This document shows, piece by piece, positions 16,474-24,560 of a stretch of DNA of 54,156 nt. Position numbers and translations under genes: made by a program. Within the stretch, counting starts at the first letter, position 1, and every line of letters starts with the position of its first letter. Below the pieces are notes generated by a model. That model was given only the letters and a program-made list of their open reading frames with translations, was not told the DNA's origin and did not search any database. Source of the DNA: Paenibacillus agaridevorans (GTDB lineage: Bacteria > Bacillota > Bacilli > Paenibacillales > Paenibacillaceae); contig NZ_BDQX01000356.1 in the NCBI RefSeq assembly GCF_003112455.1, positions 34,335 to 88,490 on the forward strand, in the 5' to 3' direction.

Positions 16474-18357
16474 GTGAATACAGTATTGAATGTCTACCGG
16501 AAGTCGCCGTTCTGGGCAAGCTTCGTTCTGATCATGTTAAAGATGGTATTGTTCCGGCAATTTACGTTCGGCGAGTTTGCCGTATCAGGATTGCTTACGG
16601 ATGCCGCGGCAGTACTGACGCTGATTTGCTTGGTGGAGTTAATGACGACAAGCAGATGGAAGCCTGTTGTCTTTGGCGTATTCAACGGAGTATTGTCGCT
16701 CCTGCTATTCGCCTGCTGCGTCTATTTCTCCTTTTTCGGGAGCATTCCGACCTACACGGCGCTGCATGGTCTGGATCAGGTTGGACAAGTAAAGGATAGC
16801 GTGGAATCGGCGATCCATGTAAAATTTTATGTCCTGTTTGTCGATTTGGCGGTACTTATTGGATTATGGCTGGCAACTTTGCGCAGCAGGGGGAAACGGG
16901 AAAAGAGCCGTCCGGCGGCCAAGCCGCTTTATATGGCAATCGGGATGGTGATCGCCATTGCGGCGTCCTTCCTTTATATTCGCATGGATCTGGACATTCC
17001 GAACGAGCTTGTGCAATCGAAGCGGCTGGGCGTGCTCAATTATCAAGTGGCCACGGCCATTAACGAGAGCAGGCTCAACAGCGCGATCAAGGACGGATCT
17101 GTGGCAGTGACGCAAGAGGCACTGTCTCAATTGGAGAAGGGCCATGCCGGGGGAGGCAAAGTGCCGGCGGGCACCAGCAGCTATTTTGGCGTGGCCAAAG
17201 ATATGAACGTGATCGTCATTCAACTGGAGTCGTTCCAGGATTTGATGATAGGTCTTGAAGTGGACGGTCAGGAAGTGACGCCGGTCTTGAACGACCTGAT
17301 TGGCGAAGGAGCCTTTTATTTCCCTAATGTATTCCAGCAAAATGGGCAGGGCAATACCTCGGACTCCGAGTTCATCGCCAATACAGGGATATACGCGACC
17401 GGCTCCGTCGCCATGTCCAAGGGCTTCGGAGACCGCGAGGTTCCCAGCATGCCGCGTCTTTTGGGGGAGCGCAACTATGTGTCGAATACGTTCCATGTCA
17501 ACGATGTGACATTTTGGGACCGGAACAATATGTATCCCGCCCTTGGGTTTACGACGTATTATGACAGGCCTTACTTCATTAATGATGAGTTCAACGCTCT
17601 CGGCGCCTCCGACGGGGAGATGTATCGTGTCGGGCTGGAGAAGCTGACGGAGCTGCACGGGAAAAATCAGCCTTTTTACGCACAGTTCGTTACGACCTCC
17701 AGCCATCATCCGTTCTGGATCCCTGGAAAATTTCTTAACATCCAAGTCCCGCAGCGTCTGCATGGCACCCAGCTGGGCCACTATATCACGGCGATTAACT
17801 ATACGGACAAGGCGATAGGCGAGCTGATCGAAGGGCTGAAGGAGAACGGCATGTGGGACAATACGGTCATTATGCTGTATGGCGACCACTACGGCCTCCA
17901 GGTCAAGGATAACGATCCCGCTTGGGTCGAAGAAGTGCTTGGCGTCAAATATGACGACCGGATCAGCCGCTTCAACGTGCCATTTATCATTCGGGTTCCC
18001 GGTGTGGAAGGCAAAACGATAGAGCAAGTGGGCGGTCATGTCGACATGATGCCGACGCTGGCTAACCTGATGGGCATTGATTTGAAGGCCGAAAACTTTA
18101 CTTTCTTTGGCAAGGACCTGATCAATGCGACAAGCAATGTCGTTGGCATGCGGTATTATATGCCGACGGGGACATTCTTTAATGACGAAATTATGTTTGT
18201 GCCGGGAGAAGGCTTTGATGATGGAGAAGCTTTCGATCTGAAAACATTTGAAAAGGTAAAAGATTTTAGCCAGTATCGAAGCGATTATGATTACGTGCTG
18301 GAATTAATGCGATTGTCGGATGGTTATGTTAAGCTGCTTCCGAAACGCGCGCCATAG
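16474..18357 (+). CDS. LtaS-like lipoteichoic acid synthase family protein (copy 2)
   Basis: 627 residues from GTG 16474, chosen because AGGGAGAG lies about 9 bases upstream; the open frame runs back to 16384 but through the terminator. Five membrane helices are followed by the sulfatase-fold domain with catalytic Thr295 in GQGNTSDSEF, plus QLESFQDL, FHVNDVTFWDRNNM, TTSSHHPFW and MLYGDHYGLQ. Close paralogue of the preceding gene. A 27-base near-copy of its 17694-17720 segment occurs downstream at 20979-21005. Confidence 0.9.
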   Translation: MNTVLNVYRKSPFWASFVLIMLKMVLFRQFTFGEFAVSGLLTDAAAVLTLICLVELMTTSRWKPVVFGVFNGVLSLLLFACCVYFSFFGSIPTYTALHGLDQVGQVKDSVESAIHVKFYVLFVDLAVLIGLWLATLRSRGKREKSRPAAKPLYMAIGMVIAIAASFLYIRMDLDIPNELVQSKRLGVLNYQVATAINESRLNSAIKDGSVAVTQEALSQLEKGHAGGGKVPAGTSSYFGVAKDMNVIVIQLESFQDLMIGLEVDGQEVTPVLNDLIGEGAFYFPNVFQQNGQGNTSDSEFIANTGIYATGSVAMSKGFGDREVPSMPRLLGERNYVSNTFHVNDVTFWDRNNMYPALGFTTYYDRPYFINDEFNALGASDGEMYRVGLEKLTELHGKNQPFYAQFVTTSSHHPFWIPGKFLNIQVPQRLHGTQLGHYITAINYTDKAIGELIEGLKENGMWDNTVIMLYGDHYGLQVKDNDPAWVEEVLGVKYDDRISRFNVPFIIRVPGVEGKTIEQVGGHVDMMPTLANLMGIDLKAENFTFFGKDLINATSNVVGMRYYMPTGTFFNDEIMFVPGEGFDDGEAFDLKTFEKVKDFSQYRSDYDYVLELMRLSDGYVKLLPKRAP

Positions 18358-18417
18358 TCTGTAAATAATAGAATGATACGACAGTTAACGGCACTGCCGC
18401 AAACGAAAGGACGACGT

Positions 18418-19521
18418 ATGAAACTAAGCCAAATCCGACGGAAAAGATACGGCCTGCTGGGACTCGCATTCGCTTTGGCTTTTTTTGTCGCAGCCCAATT
18501 CGTTGTCACAGCCTATGTAAAGCTGGATACCGTCTACAAACATCGCATGAACTATAATATGTTCCTGGAAGATCGAGGCATGATTGAAGTCGTCATCGAA
18601 GAGATGGCGAAAACGATCAAGCGGGACGGCCTGACGGACTACGCCATCCTTATCGGCAACTCCGTCGCTTGGGGGACGAACGAAAGCTCCGAGCATTCCC
18701 TGGGCCGTTATTTGTCCGACCTGGCGACATCCGCCGAAGGCGAGGACAAGCTGCAGGCCGTGTTCAATCTGTCGGCTCCTTCTATCATGGCTGGCGATGC
18801 GTACACGCTGCTGCTTATGATGGAGGATCGCGGCATCAAGACGGACAATGTCATGATCGGCCTGTCCTACTCGGCATTCGTGGAGCCTAAGCCGGGGCCG
18901 CGGCAAGTGTTCTGGCTTGGCGATTACTTGCGCACGCAGGATCCCAAGGCTTTCGCGGACGTGCTGCCGCATCTGCAGGCAAACGGCTTCGAATACAAGG
19001 AAGGCTGGAAGCATGCGGAGGAGCAGGCGCTGGAGACGCTCCTTCACCGTATCCCGGTCGTGAAGTACAAGGAAGTGATTCCCGCTTATTGGGAGCAGCG
19101 GAAGGCGGGAACCGACCTGCTCGGCGATCCGCGCGCCTGGAACGAAAAACAATTTTCCGAGAAGTGGCTCGCCGATCCTTCTTATCTGAGCTTCTTTGAT
19201 CCGCAACCGTTCGACATGAGCGAGAGCAATTGGGGCGTTTATTTCATGAACAAGATCGCGGAGCTTCAACAAGGCAAACGTCTGCTCACCTTCGTGTCGG
19301 GCGGCAATGGCGAGCTTTCCAAAAAGGAAGTGACGAATCCGGGTTACGTGGCGAATACGGAAGCGATCGAGACCTATTTGCAAGGGCTCGGCTCGCCTTA
19401 CTTGATCATGCAAGACAAGATCGATCCAAACTTGTTTACCGATCATGTTCATTTGACGAAAGAAGGCAATGAGCTTCTTGCCCGTTTCGTATGGGACACC
19501 TGGACGGGGAAGGGGGAATAG
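18418..19521 (+). CDS. SGNH-hydrolase-like membrane-anchored protein (DltD/AlgX-like role)
   Basis: 367 residues from ATG 18418 (AAAGGA 8 bases upstream). One N-terminal membrane helix (about 12-32) is followed by an extracellular domain. ILIGNSVAWGTNE places a candidate nucleophile Ser82, and DHVHLTKEG near the C-terminus supplies the Asp-x-x-His expected in SGNH enzymes. It ends 3 bases before the MBOAT gene. Such pairs O-acylate extracellular polymers (for example DltB/DltD, AlgI/AlgJ/AlgX, PatA/PatB). With LtaS-like genes directly upstream, acylation of the same polymer is likely (inference). Confidence 0.8.
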   Translation: MKLSQIRRKRYGLLGLAFALAFFVAAQFVVTAYVKLDTVYKHRMNYNMFLEDRGMIEVVIEEMAKTIKRDGLTDYAILIGNSVAWGTNESSEHSLGRYLSDLATSAEGEDKLQAVFNLSAPSIMAGDAYTLLLMMEDRGIKTDNVMIGLSYSAFVEPKPGPRQVFWLGDYLRTQDPKAFADVLPHLQANGFEYKEGWKHAEEQALETLLHRIPVVKYKEVIPAYWEQRKAGTDLLGDPRAWNEKQFSEKWLADPSYLSFFDPQPFDMSESNWGVYFMNKIAELQQGKRLLTFVSGGNGELSKKEVTNPGYVANTEAIETYLQGLGSPYLIMQDKIDPNLFTDHVHLTKEGNELLARFVWDTWTGKGE

Positions 19522-19524
19522 CGC

Positions 19525-20958
19525 ATGTTGTTTAACTCACCGACTTTTCTGTTGTTTTTATTAGCGGTATTCGCGCTGTATTACTTCTTCCCTCGCTGGC
19601 GAATGCTCGTGCTTGCCGTTGCAAATGCCGCATTTTACGCGTATGCCGGAGTTGGCTACTTCGTGTTGTTCTTCTGCGTCGTGGCTTCCGTATACGGCAT
19701 TTCAAAGTTTCTTGGCGGCAGCCGAAGCAAGCTTGCGCTGACAGCCGGACTCATCGTTGTATTGGCCAATCTGGTCTTTTTTAAATATTCCATGTTCTTG
19801 CTGGGCAGCGTCGAGCAACTGCTGGGATTCACGATATCGCTGCAAGGGACCCCGTTCGTCGATCGGGAAATTGCCTTGCCGATCGGCATCTCGTTCTACT
19901 CCTTCCAGCTCATCGCCTACCTGGTGGATGTGCATAAGGGCAAGCTGAAGCCAAGCCGCTCGCTTTTCGAGTTCTGGGTATTCATCTCGTTGTTCGCGCA
20001 TTCGGCCGCGGGCCCCATTCTGCGGGGCGGCGACTTCCTGCCGCAGCTTCGCAATATCGTGGCGATCAAATTCCGCACGCCGCGCGTGAAGCTTGGTCTT
20101 GCGTTTATTCTGCTGGGCCTCGTTAAAAAAGTATTTATCGTCGAGAAGATCGCTCCATACGTTAACGAATATTTCGGCGTCGCGGCGACGTTAAACGGCG
20201 TGGAGTCATGGGTAGCTTCCTATCTCTTCGCTTTCCAAATCTACTTCGACTTCTCGGCTTATAGCGAGATGGCGGTCGGCATCGGCTTGCTGCTCGGTCT
20301 CAGGCTGGACCTGAATTTCAAGACGCCATACCTGAGTTCTAACCCCGCCGAGTTCTGGAGACGGTGGCATATTACGCTGTCGCAATGGATCAGGGACTAT
20401 ATTTTTATCCCGTTGGGCGGTTCGCGTGTGAAAAATTGGCGCATCTACGTCAACCTGATCGCGGCCATGACGATCTCAGGCTTATGGCATGGAGCCGCGT
20501 GGACGTTCATCATCTGGGGATTCTACCACGGCGTCTTGTCCGCAGCCCATCGTATGTATGGCAAAGGACTCAAAAAGATGGGCTGGACGAAGCTGCAGGG
20601 CAACTGGCTGTACAAAGTATTCGCCATCGCCGTGTTCTTCCATTTGACGGTAATCGGCTGGGTGTTCTTCCGCGCTAATAGCTGGGGGGACGCGGTCCAC
20701 ATGATCAAGCAGATGACGCTGCTCGGCGGCGTGTCGTTTACGAAAGAGACCATGCTGCTGCTCGCGATCTCCGCGGGTCTGTATCTGCTTCATATCGTGG
20801 AGTTCCTGGCCGTGAAGTACTTCAAGCGCTGGTCGCTCGGCTGGGAGGCGGCGGTTCCTTCGCTTATACGCGGCGCGGTGTACGCGGCCATTGCCATCGT
20901 GCTGCTCATGCTGCTCATGAACGGCGAAGCAAGCTCATTCATCTATTTCGCTTTTTAA
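19525..20958 (+). CDS. MBOAT family O-acyltransferase (AlgI-like)
   Basis: 477 residues, about eleven membrane helices. Family landmarks: NPAEFWRRWHITLSQWIRDY with following IFIPLGGSR, and SGLWHGAAWTFIIWGFYHG with invariant His322. MBOAT proteins pass an acyl group across the membrane to an extracellular acceptor, usually with an SGNH partner, here the gene 3 bases upstream. No dltA or dltC is present, so acetyl from acetyl-CoA is a more likely donor than D-alanine (inference). A terminator follows at 21020. Confidence 0.9.
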   Translation: MLFNSPTFLLFLLAVFALYYFFPRWRMLVLAVANAAFYAYAGVGYFVLFFCVVASVYGISKFLGGSRSKLALTAGLIVVLANLVFFKYSMFLLGSVEQLLGFTISLQGTPFVDREIALPIGISFYSFQLIAYLVDVHKGKLKPSRSLFEFWVFISLFAHSAAGPILRGGDFLPQLRNIVAIKFRTPRVKLGLAFILLGLVKKVFIVEKIAPYVNEYFGVAATLNGVESWVASYLFAFQIYFDFSAYSEMAVGIGLLLGLRLDLNFKTPYLSSNPAEFWRRWHITLSQWIRDYIFIPLGGSRVKNWRIYVNLIAAMTISGLWHGAAWTFIIWGFYHGVLSAAHRMYGKGLKKMGWTKLQGNWLYKVFAIAVFFHLTVIGWVFFRANSWGDAVHMIKQMTLLGGVSFTKETMLLLAISAGLYLLHIVEFLAVKYFKRWSLGWEAAVPSLIRGAVYAAIAIVLLMLLMNGEASSFIYFAF

Positions 20959-20978
20959 GAAATAGCGGAACAATCACA

Positions 20979-21005
20979 GACCTCCAGCCATCATCTTTTC
21001 TGGAT
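20979..21005 (+). pseudogene. 27-base LtaS-like gene remnant
   Basis: This stretch matches 17694-17720 inside the second LtaS-like gene at 25 of 27 positions (only TT versus CG differ) and in one frame still reads TSSHH-FWI, the conserved LtaS segment. It lies 20 bases after the MBOAT stop and runs into the terminator. It is probably the relic of a third, lost LtaS-like copy or of a recombination end. Confidence 0.5.
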
Positions 21006-21019
21006 ACGTCCAAGGCAAA

Positions 21020-21062
21020 GAGACCCATGATCCATAACAGGGATCACGGGTCTCCTCTTTAT
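21020..21062 (+). terminator. Terminator after the MBOAT gene
   Basis: GAGACCC-a-TGATCC pairs with GGATCA-c-GGGTCTC, followed by CTCTTTATTT. It ends the LtaS/SGNH/MBOAT transcript and may also serve the convergent M56-M23 gene. Confidence 0.8.
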
Positions 21063-21116
21063 TTCATTTCATCGATCGGCGCAGGTTGTCTGATTGAACT
21101 ATAGTCGTTCAGGCGT

Positions 21117-22676
21117 TTACTTCAGATAATCGGTCGGATCTACGTAGTTCGTATCCTTTATGATCGAGAAATGGAGATGGGAACCGGTCGACTGGCCCGT
21201 GCTGCCCATTAGTCCGATAAGATCGCCGGATTTGGTCTCGTCGCCGACTGTTATGGATAATTGCTGCAGATGGCGGTATTCGGACTGCCAGATCTCGTTA
21301 TGCTCAATGATCACACAGAAGCCGTGTTCGGGGTCATATTCCGCTTTAATGACTTTGCCGTCGGCGGCAGCACGTATTTCCGTGCCTTCAACATTTGCGA
21401 TGTCGATTCCTTCATGCAGCGACTTCTCTTGGGTGATTGGATGAATACGCTCCCCGTAACGCGAAGCGATTTTGCCGGTCGTCGGGAATACGAATCGAAT
21501 GTCGTCATTGGCAGCTTGCGATGGAAATGCGTCGTTTGCGGGCGATGTTTCAATGGCGGCTTGCACGGGAATGTGCTCATTGGGCGTTTCTGCGGCTTCT
21601 TTATCGTTTCCTGATGCGAAAGCGGATGGCAGCGACAATGCGGCTGCTAAGACAAGAATGAGCAGTCCGAAAAACCAAGCTCGTTTTTTCGGCGATTGAA
21701 AGTTTCGGATCATAATGATTCTCCTTGCAATTTGATTTTTATAGCCGGTAATTCCGGCGCCGGCCGAAACGGTTCTATGAAACTTGCCAAGCTCCAATAT
21801 TTTTAAGATGCAAGCGGCATACGTGTCTTTTTGGGTCAGGACGTTAAGCACGCTTGCATCGCAGGCCGTCTCCTGGTGTAGTCGCATGTTGCGCAGCCCG
21901 TACCAAACAGCGGGGTTGAACCAATGGAACGAGGCCAATATTGTTGCCGCAACGTTGACCAGGATGTCCCGCCGCTTGTAATGGGACAGCTCGTGAAGAA
22001 ATACGCACTCCCAATCGGCGGCGTTTAGATGCTTGACCATTTGCTCTGGAATTAGCACCGTGGGCGAAAATACGCCGAACAATGCCGGCGCGGATACTTG
22101 CTTCGTCACGCGCAGTCGGATTTTAGCGAGGATGCCGTTGTCCGCTCGGATTCGAACGAATAGCGCAACCAAATCGGCGGGTATTTGAATGTTGGTTTCG
22201 CGCCGGAGGGCAACCGACATTCGCAGATAACCAGCCGCGATGTACAACAGGACTGCCGCCGTTCCGGCAAGCCATACGAATACCGCGATTTGGAATCCGG
22301 GAATCTTCATAGCCAGACGCTCCTGTGATGCTGGAGGATGAGATTGGGCAAGATTCGAATCTGCTTGATCCGTATGCGTGATCGGCGAAATGTCGCTCGC
22401 GTATGAACCAATGATCGAAGCTTCCAAATTCTCAATAGAAAAGATTCGCTCTTCCATACCGGCAAGGGGAATTGTCCAGCGCAGCTCGCTCTCTATATTT
22501 CCTGGCAGCCAGGGCATCAGAAGCTTCACGATCAGCAGCGTCCATAGCGCATATTTCCACATGGGGACAAGTTTGCTCCGAAACGCCGCCGTCACCAGGG
22601 CCAGCAGCAAGACCATTAGGGCCGCCTCCAATGAAACAATAAGCGTTCGCTCGAACAGGTTTGTTAGCAATTCCAC
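21117..22676 (-). CDS. BlaR1-type M56 metalloprotease fused to an M23 peptidase domain
   Basis: 519 residues, GTG start 3 bases after the BlaI stop. Residues 1-325 are an M56 (BlaR1/MecR1) unit: membrane helices near 12-33, 40-57 and 128-150, zinc motif HELSH at 228-232 and a third ligand region LHQETACDA (266-274). A membrane helix at about 334-352 leads out to an M23 domain (395-519) with HEGID (His421, Asp425), His469 in YRHL and SHLHF (His500, His502), so the zinc and catalytic positions look intact. Classical BlaR1 carries a penicillin-binding sensor here; this protein has a LytM-like peptidoglycan domain instead, suggesting that it senses or cuts cell wall. Confidence 0.9.
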   Translation of the reverse strand: MELLTNLFERTLIVSLEAALMVLLLALVTAAFRSKLVPMWKYALWTLLIVKLLMPWLPGNIESELRWTIPLAGMEERIFSIENLEASIIGSYASDISPITHTDQADSNLAQSHPPASQERLAMKIPGFQIAVFVWLAGTAAVLLYIAAGYLRMSVALRRETNIQIPADLVALFVRIRADNGILAKIRLRVTKQVSAPALFGVFSPTVLIPEQMVKHLNAADWECVFLHELSHYKRRDILVNVAATILASFHWFNPAVWYGLRNMRLHQETACDASVLNVLTQKDTYAACILKILELGKFHRTVSAGAGITGYKNQIARRIIMIRNFQSPKKRAWFFGLLILVLAAALSLPSAFASGNDKEAAETPNEHIPVQAAIETSPANDAFPSQAANDDIRFVFPTTGKIASRYGERIHPITQEKSLHEGIDIANVEGTEIRAAADGKVIKAEYDPEHGFCVIIEHNEIWQSEYRHLQQLSITVGDETKSGDLIGLMGSTGQSTGSHLHFSIIKDTNYVDPTDYLK

Positions 22677-22679
22677 CTC

Positions 22680-23054
22680 TTATTTCACCTTCTTCTGGAG
22701 CAGCTCCTTCAACTCGCGAATGTCCTCGGAGGAGAGCTTTTCGGTTTCCAGAAAATGCGCCATCATCGGCTTCAGCGATCCGCCGAAAATACGCTGCAAA
22801 AACGAATGGCTTTCCGCCTGCACGCACTCGTCTTCGCTGACTAATGGAAAATAGAGGTATTCGCGATTGTCCTTGTTGCAGCCGAGTGCCTGTTTCTGCA
22901 CCAGTCTGCCGATCAGCGTTTTCGTCGTTTTCGGTTTCCATGGCTTGCTTCCGCTCAGTCGTTCAATGATTTCGGCCGCCGTCAACGGCGCAGCTTGCCA
23001 TACGATTTTCATTACATCCCATTCCGCGTCCGAAATGTGCGGCAGTTCCCGCAT
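22680..23054 (-). CDS. BlaI/MecI/CopY family transcriptional repressor
   Basis: 124 residues, the usual length. The winged helix spans about 1-75 (ISDAEWDVMKIVWQAAPLTAAEIIERL; TKTLIGRLVQKQALG), and the C-terminal dimerisation and cleavage region is FLQRIFGGSLKPMMAHFLE. In BlaI systems the M56 partner triggers cleavage of the repressor in the cytoplasm. RBS GGGAGG precedes the start. Three palindromes lie within 100 bases upstream, so autoregulation of the blaI-M56 pair is very likely. Confidence 0.93.
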   Translation of the reverse strand: MRELPHISDAEWDVMKIVWQAAPLTAAEIIERLSGSKPWKPKTTKTLIGRLVQKQALGCNKDNREYLYFPLVSEDECVQAESHSFLQRIFGGSLKPMMAHFLETEKLSSEDIRELKELLQKKVK

Positions 23055-23070
23055 CGTATTCCCTCCCGAT

Positions 23071-23086
23071 GATTACAATTGTAATC
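23071..23086. promoter_or_regulatory. BlaI-type operator 1
   Basis: Perfect 16-bp palindrome GATTACAATTGTAATC, 17 bases before the blaI start codon. It carries the TACA/TGTA core of BlaI/MecI operators. Confidence 0.8.
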
Positions 23087-23109
23087 TTAATTGGCAAACG
23101 TGTTCCATG

Positions 23110-23125
23110 GATTACCTATGTAGTC
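23110..23125. promoter_or_regulatory. BlaI-type operator 2 (imperfect)
   Basis: GATTACCTATGTAGTC fits the GATTACnnnTGTAATC pattern of its neighbours except for one base. It lies between the two stronger sites. Confidence 0.6.
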
Positions 23126-23135
23126 TACGAATTTA

Positions 23136-23151
23136 GATTACAGATGTAATC
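23136..23151. promoter_or_regulatory. BlaI-type operator 3
   Basis: GATTACAGATGTAATC keeps both half-sites of operator 1. It is 26 bases centre-to-centre from operator 2 and 65 from operator 1. Confidence 0.75.
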
Positions 23152-23210
23152 AATGATTGTCAAGTTGTCCTTCTTTTCATTATTTGAGAGACGGGGTAGT
23201 TCACAACTTA

Positions 23211-23228
23211 AATATATCATGATATATT
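23211..23228. promoter_or_regulatory. Palindrome before the GntR-type regulator gene
   Basis: AATATATCATGATATATT is a perfect 18-bp palindrome, 43 bases before the regulator start. Related TATCA/TGATA half-sites occur before the importer operon at 26312-26369. Candidate autoregulatory operator. Confidence 0.6.
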
Positions 23229-23271
23229 ATTATATAAATGGATATGGCTATTGAAAGAGGGGGAATACCGG

Positions 23272-24444
23272 ATGGCTAACGAGTCGGCGTCCAAGCCCAT
23301 GTATGAACAAATATTCGAAGCTCTGCGGGAACGGATCAAGGAAGGGCAATATGCGGTAGGAGATCGTGTTCCTTCGGAGAAGGAGCTTGGCGATGAGTTT
23401 GGCGTCAGCCGCATTACAAGCAAGAAAGCGCTGGAGATGCTCGCGTTGGATGGTTATATCGTTCGTCAGCCGGGCAGAGGTTCTTTCGTGGCGGAGCAAG
23501 GAACTGTCCAAACGGCGGCTGGACATGCCTCGATTGCACAGATGGGACAAGCCAGATCGGGACGTAACACGGGCAAGCGGCTCATCGGACTCGTGATGAC
23601 GGATTTCGGCGATGCTTATGGATCGGGGCTCGTCTACGGCATGGAGCAGGCATCGCGCGAGCAGGGTTCGTATCTCATTCTTCGCAGGTCGTTCGGCATA
23701 GCGGCGAATGAAGAAGAGGAGATCAAGGGCATGCTGGAGCTTGGCGTGGACGGCATGATCATATTGCCGGCGCAAGGCGAATACTTCAATGCGGAGATAC
23801 TAAAGCTGGTCATCGGCCAATTTCCGTTCGTGCTGGTCGATCGCCATCTGAAAGGATTGCCGGCGGCCTCCATCTGCACGGACAACATGACGGGCGCTGC
23901 CAAAGGAACGAACCATCTGTTCGATCTTGGCCACCGCCACATTGCGTTTCTCACTCCGCCGCCCCGGGATACGACGGCGATCGAGGATCGCATCGAGGGT
24001 TTCGTCAAGGCGCATACGGAGAGAGGCATCGTCGCGGACCGCGACACCTGGATTCAGGATATTATGTCCACGCTGCCGAGCGCTCATATCGAAGTCAATC
24101 GACGCAAGGATATCGATAAGATCAAGGCCCATTTGACCAAACATCCGCATATTACGGCGCTGTTCGCGACGGAATATAACGTTGCTCTGCTTGCGGAGAA
24201 GGCGGCCCAGGAGCTTGGGCTGGCCATTCCGGAGGACTTGTCGCTCATCTGCTTTGACAGTCCTTATCGGAGCGGGCTGCAACCATTAACGCATCTGCGC
24301 CAGAACCAAGAGGAGATTGGACGACTGGCCTTCGAGCACGTGACGAGACTTCTGGATGGAGAGCCGCTTCCGAGCCGTGTCCTGCTTGATGCGGAGCTTG
24401 TCATCGGAGAGTCGACCGGTAAGGCTAAGATCCGGACGACTTAG
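23272..24444 (+). CDS. GntR/LacI chimeric transcriptional regulator (AraR-like)
   Basis: 390 residues from ATG 23272 (GAGGGGGA upstream). Residues about 6-78 form a GntR winged helix (MYEQIFEALRERIKEGQYAVGD; PSEKELGDEFGVSRITSKKAL; GYIVRQPGRGSFV), and about 100-390 a LacI-type periplasmic-binding-fold effector domain (KRLIGLVMTDFGDAYGSGLVYGMEQAS; GMIILPAQGEYFNAEIL; LICFDSPYRSGLQPLTHLRQNQEEIG). Such chimeras, typified by AraR, repress sugar genes until a sugar ligand binds. Probable target: the importer and GH76 genes at 26455-32658, as similar palindromes lie at both promoters. Confidence 0.9.
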   Translation: MANESASKPMYEQIFEALRERIKEGQYAVGDRVPSEKELGDEFGVSRITSKKALEMLALDGYIVRQPGRGSFVAEQGTVQTAAGHASIAQMGQARSGRNTGKRLIGLVMTDFGDAYGSGLVYGMEQASREQGSYLILRRSFGIAANEEEEIKGMLELGVDGMIILPAQGEYFNAEILKLVIGQFPFVLVDRHLKGLPAASICTDNMTGAAKGTNHLFDLGHRHIAFLTPPPRDTTAIEDRIEGFVKAHTERGIVADRDTWIQDIMSTLPSAHIEVNRRKDIDKIKAHLTKHPHITALFATEYNVALLAEKAAQELGLAIPEDLSLICFDSPYRSGLQPLTHLRQNQEEIGRLAFEHVTRLLDGEPLPSRVLLDAELVIGESTGKAKIRTT

Positions 24445-24486
24445 CTGCGAATCGATCAGTCGGCTATCCTGCTTCGCAAGAAACAA

Positions 24487-24512
24487 ACAAGGCAGCCGAA
24501 TGGCTGCCTTGT
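24487..24512. terminator. Bidirectional-looking terminator
   Basis: Perfect 11-bp stem ACAAGGCAGCC/GGCTGCCTTGT with a GAAT loop between two convergent genes. The T-rich flank (TTTGTTTCTT) is best on the minus strand, so it mainly serves the DUF5050-like gene and may also stop the regulator transcript. Confidence 0.8.
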
Positions 24513-24560
24513 TATCGCTCATCCTTGAATAGCCTCGAAAGAGGTTGCGCCTTGATTCGT

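Noticed and set aside
16864..18039. 391-codon minus-strand open frame
   Set aside because: It lies entirely antisense to the LtaS-like gene, which has full family motifs. It is a shadow frame of GC-rich coding DNA.
18424..19452. 342-codon minus-strand open frame
   Set aside because: Antisense to the SGNH-like gene, no RBS and no recognisable domain.
18418..20958. DltD/DltB assignment for the SGNH and MBOAT genes
   Set aside because: No dltA or dltC neighbours, and the MBOAT motifs are closer to the AlgI type. Only a general O-acylation role is supported.
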